Made by a program: the position numbers and the translations under genes. Positions 38,701-50,049 of a stretch of DNA of 64,000 nucleotides are shown here, one piece after another; position 1 is the first letter of the stretch, and each line of letters starts with the position of its first letter. A model generated the notes under the pieces. That model was not told where the DNA came from and searched no databases. It worked only from the letters and a program-made list of their open reading frames with translations. Source of the stretch: Plecoglossus altivelis (lineage: Eukaryota > Chordata > Actinopteri > Osmeriformes > Plecoglossidae); contig BROE01000017.1 in NCBI GenBank assembly GCA_036571765.1, positions 3,043,647 through 3,107,646 on the forward strand. The letters run 5' to 3'.

Positions 38701-41275
38701 CGCCACTCCTTGCTGCAGAACGGCAAAGAGAACAGGTAAGAGCCTTGGCCACGCGTTGCCGGAGTGGAGGGAAAACAGGACGACGGAAGGAATCTTTTGA
38801 ATCGGCGTTGGATTTGAGTTTCTTGTCGAAGCCGCTTGTCTGACGCGCCCTTCCTTTTTCTTTTCGCCAGCTCCTTGAGCCACCGGGTGCCCCCAGCCTC
38901 CCCCTCCACCCTCAGCATCTCGGGGGCCGGGGCCTCCTCCTCCTCCGGGGAGCGTTGCCGTCTGACCCGCGGCTCCACCATCCGGAGCACCTTCCACGGG
39001 GGCCAGCTGAGGGACCGGGGCCCCCCCGTCTACTCGGCCCCCCCCACCTCCCCGACCCTGTCGCACGACGCCAGCTCGCTCCCCCACGCCCGCAGTCGGG
39101 CCACCTCCAACCTCTTCACTAAGCTCACCTCCAAACTCACACGCAGGTAGGTGTCGGTCGACCCCCCCCTTCCCCCCCCCACCACCACCACCTCCCATCC
39201 GCCCCAGCCTTCATTCTTCCTTTCAGGGCCATTCCGGACTTTTCTCCAGGCCTGAAGCCGGGTGTGAGACTGACTGGCAGGCTAAGGGCTCTTGCCCACG
39301 CATTCCCCCTGTCTCCTGGATTACCCGTCCTCCCTTGGCTCAGCCGTAATCACATATGTCTAATCTAATGAAAGCTCTCACTGCCTTATCCTGGCCTATC
39401 AGCCTCCTCTGCGCTCTTCTGCACCCACCCCCCTCCTCCGCGATTCAATTATATTCTCTCTCCCTCTCCCCCCTTTGTCTTTTCTCTTTCTCTTGATCTG
39501 AACCCCTTCCCTCTAACTTTCTCCCCACTAGGGTCAATCTTGACCCCTCTAAGCGCCAGGGCTCAAACAAATCAGTCTCGGGCTGTACTCTTCCACAGGG
39601 ATCAAAAACAGTTAGTAAGTTCCAATGTCTCTAGCTTCTCTCTGCCTGCCTGCTTGTCTGCCTGCCTGCCAGCCTGTCTATCTGTCTGCCTGCCCGCCCG
39701 CCTGTCTGTCTATCTTTCTGCCAGCCTGCCTGCCTGCCTGTCTTTCTTACTGTCTATATAGATCGGCCCTGTTATGCAATCATATTATTATCATCATATT
39801 ATCAGTCTACATCGCTGGCTGTCTTTTGAATATGTGTCCTTTTTTTGGATGCCATGGAAGCCGTATTTCGGTCACAAAGCGTTTTTCCGACCACCTTATC
39901 TGTCTGGTTTTGTTTGTGTGTGTGTTTGAATGTGTGTTTCTCTGTGTGGGATTGTGTGTGTGTGTGTGTGTGTATGTCTGTGCGTGAGTTTGTGCGCAAT
40001 TTGCTGGTTATTTCAAAATCGCTTTGGTCTGTGAATGCTCTTCATGCTCAAGGTCCTCTCTGAGGACGGAACCATCTAGACTGTTTACACCCTGTCTGCT
40101 CGTTCACCTCACACGTTCTTTCTTTTCACACTGAATGACAGGTGGCCGTTTCTATTTAGCGAGTACTGTAACGCACAGCGAGGCGGTTTGATCAAATCCG
40201 TAAATGTAAATGCTGCTGTCCGCTCAGCTAGGTTAACCATCAAGACTCGCGGTATCCAAAGTGCATGTGGCCGTCTTAACGTGAACAAGGCTGGCTGTTT
40301 TGTTTGTTTCTCTCTTTGTTTGCATTCACTTAGGAAGGTTGTTTTTACTTTTGAATGGCATCCCTGTTCGTTCACGCCGGCGCTAGGTGAGGAGTCACTG
40401 TGCCATCTGTGTGAACAAAGCCCCCTTTATCAGGTTGTTTTCCCGTTTCGGTTTTTTTTTCCGTGTGTTTTTCCTGGGATGCCAGCGAGGTCTGACTTGA
40501 GTCTTGTGTCCACACAGGGTCACAAATGAACCTGAGGGAGTCAGCAGATCTGCGCTCACAAGGTCAGCACCACCGACAGCAGCTACATCACATGGCCGTC
40601 AGATTCGCAACATTGCCATCCAAACCCTTAGCCAATCAGTAAGGTTTTTTTAATAGGGACCGAACGAGCAAATAAAAAGCCTAATGTAGAGACGTATTGG
40701 GGGTGAAATGTGAGTCAATCGGTCGAGTTAAGAGGGAGAACGGTCGTAAGAAAGCGAAGGCTTTATCCAGTAGCACATCTCTTTAGCATGTTAGCAGTGG
40801 GGAGAGGCAGTTTCCAAGCTTACAAATCCGCTTCCGCAACGGTACGTTTCTATCAAGCTTGACCATTTCCCAGCTGTGTAACGTCCGTGTTTCCATGTAA
40901 CGTCAACACGTGTCCCTTCCCCCTTCTCCTCCTCCCAGTCGCCATTTACCTGGGCATCAAAAAGAGGCCGAGCCCCGGCCCGTCGGACGTGGCTGGGATC
41001 TGAGGGGAGGCGGGCGGCGGGACCCTGCGGAGGTGGTGTTGGCTCTGCGGGAGGCGGCGCGGGGCTGCGGCTGCCAGGTCCACCACGCCGGCCCCTTCCT
41101 GCTCTCCTGCACGCACGGAGTGGCGGGGGGCCGCGTGGCCTTCGAAGCCGAGGTGTGCCACCTCTCCACGGGCGCCTCCGAGACGTCGAATGGGGTGCGG
41201 TACACGCGACTCTGGGGGGCACCGCTAGCTTTCCGGGACATCGCCACCCAAATCTCAAAGGACCTCGAACTTTGA
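27790..41275 (+). CDS. mark4: MAP/microtubule affinity-regulating kinase 4
   Basis: Ser/Thr kinase of the AMPK-related Par-1 group that phosphorylates tau and other microtubule-associated proteins, detaching them from microtubules. Seventeen exons: 27790-27840, 30492-30689, 31292-31345, 33828-33876, 34412-34477, 35036-35106, 35345-35401, 35758-35994, 36104-36223, 37468-37567, 37780-37889, 38044-38227, 38327-38538, 38632-38735, 38871-39146, 40518-40562, 40939-41275; all phases agree, 756 residues (human 752). Kinase from about residue 58: glycine loop IGKGNFAKV, VAIK lysine 87, HRDLK 178-182, DFG 198-200, activation loop LDTFCGSPPYAAPE with LKB1-target Thr213. UBA domain about 336-368, then a Ser-rich spacer (RQRRHSDFC, SNLFTKLTSKLTRR) and a C-terminal KA1 domain ending KDLEL. 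Spacer and exon structure match MARK4; ckm next door and exoc3l2 before it support this. Oddity: the first KA1 strand is unusual. Confidence 0.95.
29211..29370. repeat. (TC)n microsatellite in mark4 intron 1
   Basis: Long TC run with short interruptions (TGTC, TCCC), turning into TAT-rich sequence at 29370-29400. Confidence 0.9.
34634..34757 (+). repeat. Left arm of a perfect 124-bp inverted repeat
   Basis: Lies in mark4 intron 5. Its reverse complement occurs base for base at 36336-36459 in intron 9. It begins ACGAATTTAGCTTTAG and ends AGCAGGAGACTTTT. Outside these limits the two arms remain similar for roughly 100 bases each way but with many indels and mismatches. Confidence 0.9.
35104..35325. 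repeat. GTCTGTCC-rich minisatellite in mark4 intron 6
   Basis: About three imperfect copies of a 60-base unit (GTCTGTCTCTGTCTGTGG, then TCTCGTCCGTCTGTC and TTGGTGTGCC) starting right after the donor of exon 6 and filling most of this short intron. Confidence 0.8.
35641..35739. repeat. (TC)n / (CCTT)n tract before mark4 exon 8
   Basis: TC dinucleotides with CTCG and CCTTCC interruptions immediately upstream of the exon 8 acceptor, forming a very long polypyrimidine tract. Confidence 0.85.
36336..36459 (-). repeat. Right arm of a perfect 124-bp inverted repeat
   Basis: Lies in mark4 intron 9, inverted and identical to 34634-34757. Together the arms bracket mark4 exons 6-9 (35036-36223). Confidence 0.9.
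37152..37439. repeat. 48-bp minisatellite, six copies, in mark4 intron 9
   Basis: Six near-identical 48-base units start at 37152, 37200, 37248, 37296, 37344 and 37392, each holding ACAAAGGTTCCGGAACAGTC and a CTCTCTCT run. Upstream (about 36715-37140) are badly degraded look-alikes containing GGACAAAG and GGTCCGAC. Because 48 is a multiple of three, the - strand reads as an open 16-residue repeat; this is not evidence of coding. Confidence 0.9.
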
Positions 41276-41305
41276 TTGGGGAGCGTGGAGAAGGGTGACA
41301 TGGGG

Positions 41306-41450
41306 GGGGGGCGACCTCCGCAGACGGGTCGAATTGGTTGCGCTACACGCGAGGCGATCTGGGGGGCCACCGCTAGCTTTCCGCGGACATCGCCAACCCA
41401 AATGTCTCAAAAGGACCCTCGAACTTTGATTGGGGAGCGTGGAGAGAAGT
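41306..41450 (+). repeat. Indel-rich second copy of the end of mark4's last exon
   Basis: Matches about 41174-41290, including the last 35 or so codons, the stop and the following GGGGAGCGTGGAG. It differs mainly by inserted single bases (CCGCGGAC for CCGGGAC, GCCAACCC for GCCACCC, AAATGTCTCAAAAGG for AAATCTCAAAGG). The pattern looks like raw long-read error rather than evolution. Confidence 0.8.
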
Positions 41451-44400
41451 GTGGTGACGGAGTGGTTGGGTGGGGTGGGAAGAATTCCCAAAACATAGTG
41501 GGGGCGTAGGGCTGGACCCGCCAGAAAACAATTTCTCCTCACTTTGTCTTTTACGTGGCTATAACCTCCCGCACCCACCTTCCAACCCCCCCCCCCCCCC
41601 TCTACGCCACAAAGACTCCAGCCCCTTCTCTCCCCCAGCCCCCCTCCTCTGCCCTCAATCCCCCCCCCCACACACACACACACACGTGCGCGTACACACA
41701 CCGGACCTGGAGAAGAAGGGGGGGGGGGTCAGTCTCTCACGTTACGCTAGCCATACTGACGGTTACTTTGAATTATCGGTGTCATTCTTGTTTTTCTCAT
41801 CACCACCTCCTCCACCTCGACTTCAAAACATCGCTGCGTCTGGGTCCGGGGGGCCTGAGCCACTCTGTCCCCCGTGCCACTGTGTACACCTGCTCATCTT
41901 CCTCCCTCTTTGACGTTGAGACCGATTTGTGATTATCCAATGACTTTCTTGGGTCACCTGTGGACAATAGGCACAAACGTGGAGGCGGTCATCTGCTCGA
42001 CGGGCACCGCCCAAGGGTGCTTGGTTTAGGGTTGTGTGCACACCTTAGGATGGATTGGATTGGATTATTGGCAATGGAGACAGGGTTGACAAGGCTTTGT
42101 GCCAGCCAATCAGAACCGAACTCTTACCCTGGTTTAGCTGTGACACGATCGATCGTGATAAGCTGGGCAGAGTTTACCATGAGCGCCTGTCTAATTTCCT
42201 ACTAATGTTCTTGACTAATATAAAATGGAACATAGATGGTTGGTTAGTGCATTATATTAGCTAATATGCACTTTGGTGCAATAATTGATTACATACATGA
42301 ATTACATTTGCTGTCAGCTACCACAGTACCAGTGCAGATATTATTGCAGTACATCCATAATTACTGATACTACATTTTTCATATGTACATCATGTCAGCA
42401 ACCTGTAGTTATACAGGTCTAGCCAGTAGAATTTCGTCCATGTTGCAAGGGCTGCCCATATCTTATGAAAAGAGCACATTGGCCGAATCCATTACCGAAA
42501 CGCTCTGATTGGCTGGGCTCAATGTCAGTGTTAGCCGTGGTCATTCTCAATAAACATATCAGACCATCTCTTTTTAGCGTTTGTCCCAATTCAACCTTCC
42601 ATGGTAAGGTTACACCCTCGATTCTTAAATCAGCAGAGATGCCGTCAAGAAAAACCTGCGTAGTTGTAAACGTAGACCGTCGTGTTCGAAAAGTCCAGTT
42701 GCTAAACTCTTGCTGGGTGGTGACCGAAAGGGTGACTGTTCGATTTTTTTTTTTCCCAACTGCGCAAGCAGCTTGTTCTAGAACATTCCCCTCGAATGCC
42801 ACTTGGCTATGCCAAAATGCAAACCTGTCGTACTTCAACGGCAGATACCGGGAATAAGTCATCATCTTTTCAGCGCGAGGCGGTTGAAGTTCACGGCGAT
42901 ACCGTCTGGTCCCACCCTGTGCCATGTGACTCGCCTTCATCCCACCACATCCGAGGTGAACGCCAACAGTGTCTCGAAGAGGCTTACGTGTCTCCACGAC
43001 TCCCACATGATACTCCCACTGTTCCACACACACACACACACACACGCTGTGGCCCGCTCCGATGCCCTGGGTGACTTTGGCAGTGGTGGATTCAGTGAAA
43101 ATAGGGCTGTCTAGTCTGTTATGGATTCTTTGTGGGTGGTGAGGGCGCAGCGCGCACAAACACAGTAAAAGTGGTCTAAAGTCACCGAAGGCAACGTAGA
43201 CGATGCCTCTTTCCTGTTTGTTCAGCTGCCTTTAAGGCTGACTGTTCCCTATGCCTTCATACAGTACATGTTCAGTGTAAAAAAAAAAGAAAAAGAAAAG
43301 AAAAAGAAAATAAAAAACGACAACAAAAAAAGACAAAAAACAAACAGACGAGAAACAATATGACTTTCTATTCCCTCTCCCTAATTTGAGTGAATTATGT
43401 ACTGTGATATTTAATGTAGGCTACAAAGGCCAAGATTTCTGGCTGGTGATTTACTGTTATTGCTCTATCTCAGTTGTGGCTTTGCTCATGGTGGTCTTCT
43501 ACTCCTACACCGTCCTCACCCCCCCGACCTCCCCCCTTCCACCCAGCAGAGACCACACCTCCAGACCACCGTCACCCGTTCCATTTCGAACCTCCTGTCC
43601 GACACCCCGCCCCTTTTCACCATGAGCGTTTCGCTTTCTCACGCCGGTTAGTTTGAGGTTCCTCCCATTCCGCTCGGAAAACCCACTCTCGCCCGTCAGT
43701 CGCCCCGCTCACGACGTCACACGCCATCGGACCGTCTTTCTGAGCTGCTCCGGGTGTCGTTCCGGGTTGGCTCTGCCCCCTCGGCAACCCCTCTTTGAAC
43801 TGTTACCTCGACAACCCTGAAAAAGGGGGGGCAGAGGCAGACCCAACGCACAGCAGGAGACTCGGTTCTCGTCCTACTCCCTGGACGTTCTCATTGTGGT
43901 ATATATTAGCATTAGGTAATATAGACCTCAATGCACTTTGCTTAGACTTGAATCAGCTCCTTCCAGTGGAATCCTGGTCAATACCCAGATTAGCCACTGG
44001 AGGGTGTCAATGTCTTAAATGTGAAACACTTCAATTTGTGGATATTTGCACAGGTACTTTATTTATTTTTTAGAATAATAATATCGTTAAAAAAAAACAG
44101 GATTTATATCAGTCAGTTTATGGCTGGATATAAAATATATGAATATAGTATATATCTTAGAGCTCAAGGTTTATTTATAGCTAGATCAAGGGATGTACTT
44201 CTAGTTTAAAGCAGTTTCCGTCGATGACAATGGGCAACGATACAGAAGTGCAATCCTGCATGACTTCAGAGTTTGGGTTTAAGGGGGAAAAAATGAAAAT
44301 GATTCTCACCAATGTGTGGATGCTTTATGAAGTAAAGGTGCGTTTTTTTGGGGGGACATGAATACTAACACAATGAATGTGTATCGGGTCATCCCCCCCC

Positions 44401-45867
44401 CCCCCCCCCCCTCACCCTCAAGTACACAGGTGGCAGATTGTTGGGGTAGATTCCAATGATTTCACACCGTATTGTGTTCCACGGAAACTTGACCTGCTCA
44501 GAAAATGACTTACATATTTAACTCTTGAGAAAAAAAAGTATTGGGGATGTTTCTAAAAGACGTTCAACGACTTGTATTTGAAATCCTAGCTTCGGAAAAT
44601 CTTTACCTTTCAAAGTGACTCATGAAAAAAAAAAAAAGATTCCCTCATTGGAATTCTCACCAATCCTGATAGACTCTGATATCGCAAAGCCTGGGGTTGC
44701 ATTCAAGCCATAGAGATGTTTGGGTTCGGTTTTTACTGATAGCGAGTGAGCGTCCAATCACCGAGCATTTCGACGAAGACCGCTGAGGTAAAATAAAAAT
44801 GTGTTTTTAGCTCCTGCCCTTGGCATAAACCAATTGGTATTGTCTCCACATGGACTGTAGAAACCGTACGAGATCGATAGGAAGATTGTTGAGTCTGTTC
44901 ATGGTACTAGTATGGAGAGCCATTGTGTCAGTGGTATCTAAATGGTTGTCGGTTACAGTATTCTTACTGGGGGCTCAGTATTAAAGTTATGTGCACTGTT
45001 ATCCTGGAGCAGAATTTTGGAACCTTTGATGTAATATGCAATAGAGGCCAATGAGACTGATGTAGAGAGACTTTGACAGTGGCTTCACGCTACTTCCTTA
45101 GACCCCTACAGAATCAACCTGTAATGTGCGATTGATTGGTTTTGGTATACAGATATGTGAGAACATGGAGCTGATGATTAATAAAAATTCACAGATGTTG
45201 CAAGTGTTCCTCCATTTTATTGCTTGGTCCGGTCAATAACTGTCAGCTTTCTGCGATTCGACTAACAGCCTGTTACTCGATAGACTGTGCTTCTTAAGTA
45301 CTAGTACCTTCAAATACCAGCACAATCACCGCCCTGATCGATAGTCATTTGTGAAGTGTAAGAAAACCATTGATTCCTTTACAGGGGTTGTTATTTTGTG
45401 AAATGTGAAATATTCTACCGCTGTGGATAATGTTGATGTGAACAGAACCCTCGGCCTACGCGGATCATCGATCCAAGAACGAGAGCGATCGTGTTGTTTT
45501 ATGGGGCCAGTTTATTGAATCAAGTTCAATGATGACTTTTTACAACCAAAATGCAGGTGATGCCTCAGTCAGACAGAAGCTGACTGAGATACTGATCCCA
45601 GGTAGTCACCGACTGATTGGCAGAATGTGGAAAAAAAAGTCGGAAGGAAGAAAAGACGAGGAAAAAAAAAGAATGACACTGGAGAGGGGGAGAGAGAGAG
45701 AGAGAAGAGGAGAACAACAAACAGTTCAGAAGGAAGAAAAGAGGTGAGCCTGAGGCGAGAGGCTCCGACTGAGCCGTTTCCTCCACGCCGGTGGGGTTAG
45801 CGTGATGGCACTTGGCGTGATTGAGCGATACAAAAAGAAAAAGGAAAAACGAGACCAACGTCCCTTT
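41451..45867. other. mark4 3' UTR / intergenic
   Basis: No coding exon recognised between mark4 and the 3' end of ckm, which converge here. Contents: C-runs and a short CA run at 41585-41700, an A-rich stretch at 43279-43345 and a C-run at 44394-44411. A 246-codon open frame on the - strand (42419-43159) has no recognisable domain. Confidence 0.5.
42549..42554 (+). terminator. mark4: Possible poly(A) signal of mark4
   Basis: AATAAA about 1.27 kb after the mark4 stop codon. A second AATAAA at 45180-45185 is an alternative for a longer 3' UTR. Confidence 0.35.
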
Positions 45868-46050
45868 TTACTTCTGGGCGGGGATCATGCCGTCGATGGC
45901 CTCTCCCTTCTCCAGCTTCTTCTCCATCTCCACCATCAGCTTGACGCCATCCACCACCATCTGCACCTGGTCCACCTCGGAGGAGCCCAGACGGTCAGCG
46001 TTGGAGATGATCGAAAAACCACCCACCCCACGAACGCGGGTCCACACCAA
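45868..46050 (-). other. ckm: Last ckm exon, 5' part corrupted
   Basis: The 3' part is clean (SNADRLGSSEVDQVQMVV to the stop at 45870-45868). The 5' part, which should read GVDTAAVGGVFD, carries several extra bases between about 46003 and 46050 and breaks frame. Boundary with the intron is approximate. Confidence 0.75.
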
Positions 46051-48246
46051 CCTAGACCGGCCAGGATAAAAAAGGGAAAAAGAGGGGGGGTGAATCACGC
46101 CTTCTTAGAACTGCGTCTGTTGGTGAGTGGGGTAGGTGTAATCAGGAGTGTGTGGTTGTGTGTGCGTGTGTGTGTGTGGTGTCGATGTGCTGTGTGTGTG
46201 CTGTGAGAAGGCCGACCATTTCCGCGCTGTTCTGCAGACGCAGGACAAACCTGGGTGGATCTCTCGAACCTTGCGTTTCTCAGCGTTCGCGGCAGCTACG
46301 TGGAACTCACTCGCCGCAGGCCAAGGGCCTGGGAAAAAAAACCGACGTGAGAGAAGGACATAGGAGCGCCAAAAAACGAAGGGCACAAAAGAGCCGGGCC
46401 AACTAGGTTCCGCAGGGTTGGGCGAAGGGCGCCAGTTGAGCACGTAAGCGCCCAGTATGCTCGTTCCACGATGAAGCCAGTAGTTGTACTTCTTGGAGAG
46501 ACCTTCCTCAATCTGCCAGACCGACAACAAACCTTCTGTCGCAGCTACGAAACACACGGTGTGGGTGTCTGATCTAGAGTGTGGTGTGGGACGGGGGGGG
46601 TGTCAGGTGGGGGGAGACAGGGGGCGACAGGCGGGGTAGAGTTGGGGGGGAGACAGGAGGACAGAGGATGGGGGTAGGGGGGGGTGAGACAGGGCGGGGA
46701 CAGGGTAGGGGCGGGCGTAAGTGGGGCGAGAAAGCGGGACCGTGCCCGCTCACCTTCTGCAGGCCGACGCAGAAACGTCTGAAGACCTCCTTCATGTTGC
46801 CGCCCTTCTCCATGGAGATGACGCGCAGATGATCCTCCTCGTTCACCCAGACCAGGAAGGACTTTTTGTCGTTGTGCCTAGACGCCGAGAGGACGCGGAA
46901 AGGCGGTCAACGCCGAACATCGTACGAGCTCGAGAAGTGCGGCGACCCGCCCCTCGCGTAAAGAATCGGGGCGAAGCGGCAGACAGGACGATTAAACGGT
47001 TGCTCACCAGATTCCTCTTGCGTCGGGCCAGTCACGGGCCATGCCAGCGGCCAACAGCAGGGGGGAGACGGGCTTGTCAAACAAGAAGTGGTCAGCGATC
47101 AGCTGCTCCTGCTCGGCGTCGGTCATGGCCTTCAGGGGGTAGTACTTTCCCTTGAACTCACCATCCAGGCTGTTCAGAGCTGGAGAGAAAACGCAACAAC
47201 CAAACCAAAAAAAAAACAAAACCATCACATCTTGTCCTGCTTGTTGTGACGGCCATTTTGTTCTAGAAGGCCGAGCCCTTAAGACCAAGAGTCAGAATTC
47301 AGGAACATGGACGGAAGGTTTGTTTCACCCCCCCCCCCCCATCCATGGACGTCTGCCTAAAGATAGATGCGGCTCTCACCCTCGACGGACAGCTTCTCCA
47401 CCGCTCTGCGCTCGCCACGGCTGTTGTGGGGAGGGAGGGTGTATCCCTTGATGCTGCGGCCGGTACGCACGCGGCTGCTGAGGACGTAGTTGGGGTCCAG
47501 GTCATCACCACCCTACGCAGAAGGGGAACGAAAACATTCTCACCACCGCCTACATGGCAAAACCATCCGCGCATCTCCACGCGACTCTGTCCGCGCGGCG
47601 TCTACGACCCGGCCGTGCGGGCGGGATCGGGACCTACCTTCAGGTTCTCGAAGTTCAGGTCGGTCTTGTGCTTGTCGGTGGGCTTGTATCCACCATGACG
47701 GTCGGAGATGATGGGGTCAAGGAGATCCTTGAAGACCTCGTAGGACTCCTCATCACCAGCAACGCAGCCAACGGTCATGATGAAGGGGTGACCTGAGGAG
47801 GAGGAGGAGGAGGGGAAGGAGACGATGTTGAGGTCGAGGCAGCGTGAAACGAGTCAGACGACAAATATGATAGTAAACGATCTGGACCTGTCGTGCTCGT
47901 CACATTTGCTAGGCAACAACGAGGCCCTTTGTTTAACACGGGGCGACTGTATTCGCCTGCGTAAAAAGACTCAGCTTCCCCCCCCCGTTTCCGCTTGGTG
48001 CAGGGGGGGGGGGGGGGGGGGGGGCTGTCCTAAACCGCTCTGGAGAGTCTCACCGGGGTTGTCCACGCCAGTCTGGATGATGTCATCCAAGGTGTAGCCG
48101 CTGGGGGTCTGCTTGTCCCTCAGCTTGCCGTACATTTCCTTGGTCAGCACCTTGGCCATGTGGTTGTTGTGCTTGGTGAGGTCAGGGTACTCCTCCTCAA
48201 CTTTGAAGTTGAGCTTGAAGTTGTTGTGGGTGTTACCGAAAGGCAT
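45868..48246 (-). CDS. ckm: Muscle-type creatine kinase; last two exons corrupted
   Basis: Cytosolic creatine kinase of muscle: MgATP + creatine to MgADP + phosphocreatine, buffering ATP at myofibrils. Coding exons on the - strand: 48246-48054, 47792-47638, 47512-47380, 47179-47008, 46877-46754 are clean, with the sizes of vertebrate CKM exons (193, 155, 133, 172, 124 bases) and encode residues 1-259. The start MPFGNTHNNFKLNF is M-type; later come DDLDPNYVLSSRVRTGRSIKG, LLLAAGMARDWPDARGIW and FLVWVNEEDHLRVISMEKGG. The remaining two exons (about 46512-46215 and about 46050-45868) are recognisable, ending IDGMIPAQK, but full of indels, so the expected 381-residue protein cannot be read through. 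The damage is most likely sequencing error, not a pseudogene, because the first five exons and splice sites are perfect. Convergent with mark4, as in human MARK4-CKM. Confidence 0.93.
46215..46512 (-). other. ckm: Corrupted penultimate ckm exon (catalytic-cysteine exon)
   Basis: After a normal acceptor at 46513-46514 the frame reads QIEE, then loses register. Fragments of the expected exon stay visible: GGAACGAGCAT (WNEH), TACGTGCTCA (YVL), CTGCGTCTGCAGAA (LRLQ). Length is about 298 instead of the usual 190 bases, with foreign-looking filler in the middle. The TCPSN segment with catalytic Cys283 is unreadable. A G/C-rich intron (46575-46740) lies next to it. Confidence 0.75.
46575..46740. repeat. 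G-rich low-complexity tract in a ckm intron
   Basis: GGGGGGAGACAGG-type units on the + strand (C-rich on the transcribed gene's sense strand) between the fifth and sixth coding exons of ckm. Many G-runs; a likely cause of the poor sequence next to it. Confidence 0.75.
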
Positions 48247-49635
48247 GATTGCGTTTCTAACACTGCGGGGGAAAAATGGGGAAAGAAACACAAGGAGGGA
48301 ATCAAAGGTTAGGAGAGAATTTTCAAGAGAAGGTTTCAGGGTGGACCTTGAACGGGTAGACGTATTTCGTTCGTCTCTAGGGGCGTTCGCAAAGGCCTCA
48401 GCGTTCGGAAAGGTTTCTAGGGATACTTCCTAAAACAGCTGCAAAGGCACAGCGTAGACACTCGGCCCTCGGCCACATAACGCTTGCGTCACTCAGATTC
48501 CAAAGCGCGTTGGATCAAATGTCTGTCGGGAATAGATAAACCAGGCAGAGACACGTGGTGCTGGTATTTTTAACACCCGTTGCCCTCCTCCCTTCCATAC
48601 CGCCCCTCACGTCTCACATATAGTCTTTCCGGACCCTCCCCTCCATGACACCCTCTGCCCCACCTGGAACCGTGTGTCCCCCATCGATGTAGACGTGTAG
48701 GTGTGCATTCACACCACCCTGTGAGCGGTTCAGTTAAGCCGAAGACCTCCGTCCCCAATAGAAATCAGTCAGCCCTCAGTCAATAGCCATGCTGCCTCCG
48801 TCATCCATCACCTAAACTGCTTTTGATTGGAGGACTGTGTCCTTTCAGCTTCAACTGCAGAAAAACCATTGGTCACCTTTCTCCCGTGCCACGTCCCGTT
48901 TGTGAATGGTTTACATCTGTGGTGGTGCTCATGTTGATAGATTTTCTAAGCTTAAAGCATTGGCAATGTGTTGTTGTTTGCTATCTATGTTTTTTTATTT
49001 TTTAATGTTCGGCATTGCAGTTGTACTGAAGTCGGTTTTGGTTGCTGAAATCCACTGCGTGAATTTACCAATCGATTGACCTGCAAGCGATGGCAGAGTA
49101 ATACCTCAGACTGCTGAAGAGCCACTTCTGCATGATGTATTTAGAATTCAGAAGAACCACATTCTTATGGGCTTCATGCGTAAACGTCCCAGTGGCTTGC
49201 TGCCCAACGCTCATTTTTACAGGGAGCAACACAGCCGCTACCAAAGACCGACCAGCCCCTGCGGCCGATCGCAACGGGACCGAGCGACACCTGTCTGTAC
49301 ATCTCCGTGTCTGCTAGAGCGAGGCATCGCTGAGTTAGTGAATCCTGCCCAATGCCACAGCTGTGCTGCGGTGCAACAGAATGTGTTCATGCTACACAGT
49401 CCTCGTCGCTCCCCCTATTAATTAACCCCTATTATTAATCTAGCTGCAATATCAACTAACCACACCCATGTTACACGCTATACAAAGGAGTCTAAGATTT
49501 TTTTAAAGTTTTTTTGTGCAAATTCCAAACTTCTGCAGAATCCAGTGCACTGAATCTAGACATCTTCCCCCTCCTTCTAAACACAAATCATTATTGAGGC
49601 TGAAGTGAAATTTTAAATAAAAAAAGAAGTTTTAC

Positions 49636-49710
49636 CTGCACACTAGACAAGAATAGAAGTAACAGTCCTTGGGTTCAGATCCTGTTCACCAGAGGCAATA
49701 TAGAGGTCAC
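49636..49710 (-). other. ckm: Probable non-coding first exon of ckm
   Basis: On the - strand a TATA box is followed about 30 bases later by this stretch, which ends in TGCAG followed by donor GTAAAA. The coding exon starts after acceptor CCCCGCAG with 19 bases of leader before the ATG. Vertebrate CKM genes have a short untranslated exon 1, so this fits. The start point is estimated from TATA spacing. Confidence 0.6.
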
Positions 49711-49737
49711 CCAGCTTTCTATGTCTTTGGTCTTTGC

Positions 49738-49744
49738 TTATATA
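49738..49744 (-). promoter_or_regulatory. ckm: TATA box of ckm
   Basis: TATATAA on the - strand (TTATATA on +). Two inverted CCAAT boxes follow upstream (ATTGG near 49763 and 49796), then E-boxes CAGCTG at 49871-49876 and CAACTG at 50037-50042, the sort of sites bound by MyoD-family factors in muscle genes. Sites are seen; muscle control is inferred from the gene. Confidence 0.6.
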
Positions 49745-50049
49745 CCGGACAGACACGCAGCCATTGGCTAGCGTTTCAACACTTACCGGGCCCTCATTGG
49801 CTGTTTCATATACTTGGTTTAGTTTCTGAAAGGCCAGGATTTACATCTCAGTCATCCAAGAGGGAGCCTACAGCTGCCCCCTCACCCCTCCTCACACACC
49901 TCGCCCGCCTCACCCCTCTCACCCCCATGCCCCATACATAGCTCCCGTGAAGGGACCCGAGAGGGGGGGTGTGAGGGAGGAGGAGGAGTCGAGTAACAGC
50001 ATGGAAAAAAAAGCTGAGCAAGACGTTTGCCAAATGCAACTGAGAACAG

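Noticed and set aside
42419..43159. 246-codon open frame on the - strand downstream of mark4
   Set aside because: Contains a CA-repeat-encoded VCVCVCV run, no recognisable domain, no splice or poly(A) context, and lies opposite another open frame on the + strand; most likely chance.
45868..48246. ckm as a pseudogene
   Set aside because: Five exons and their splice sites are intact and the damage is confined to one block with read-error-like indels, so assembly error is more likely.
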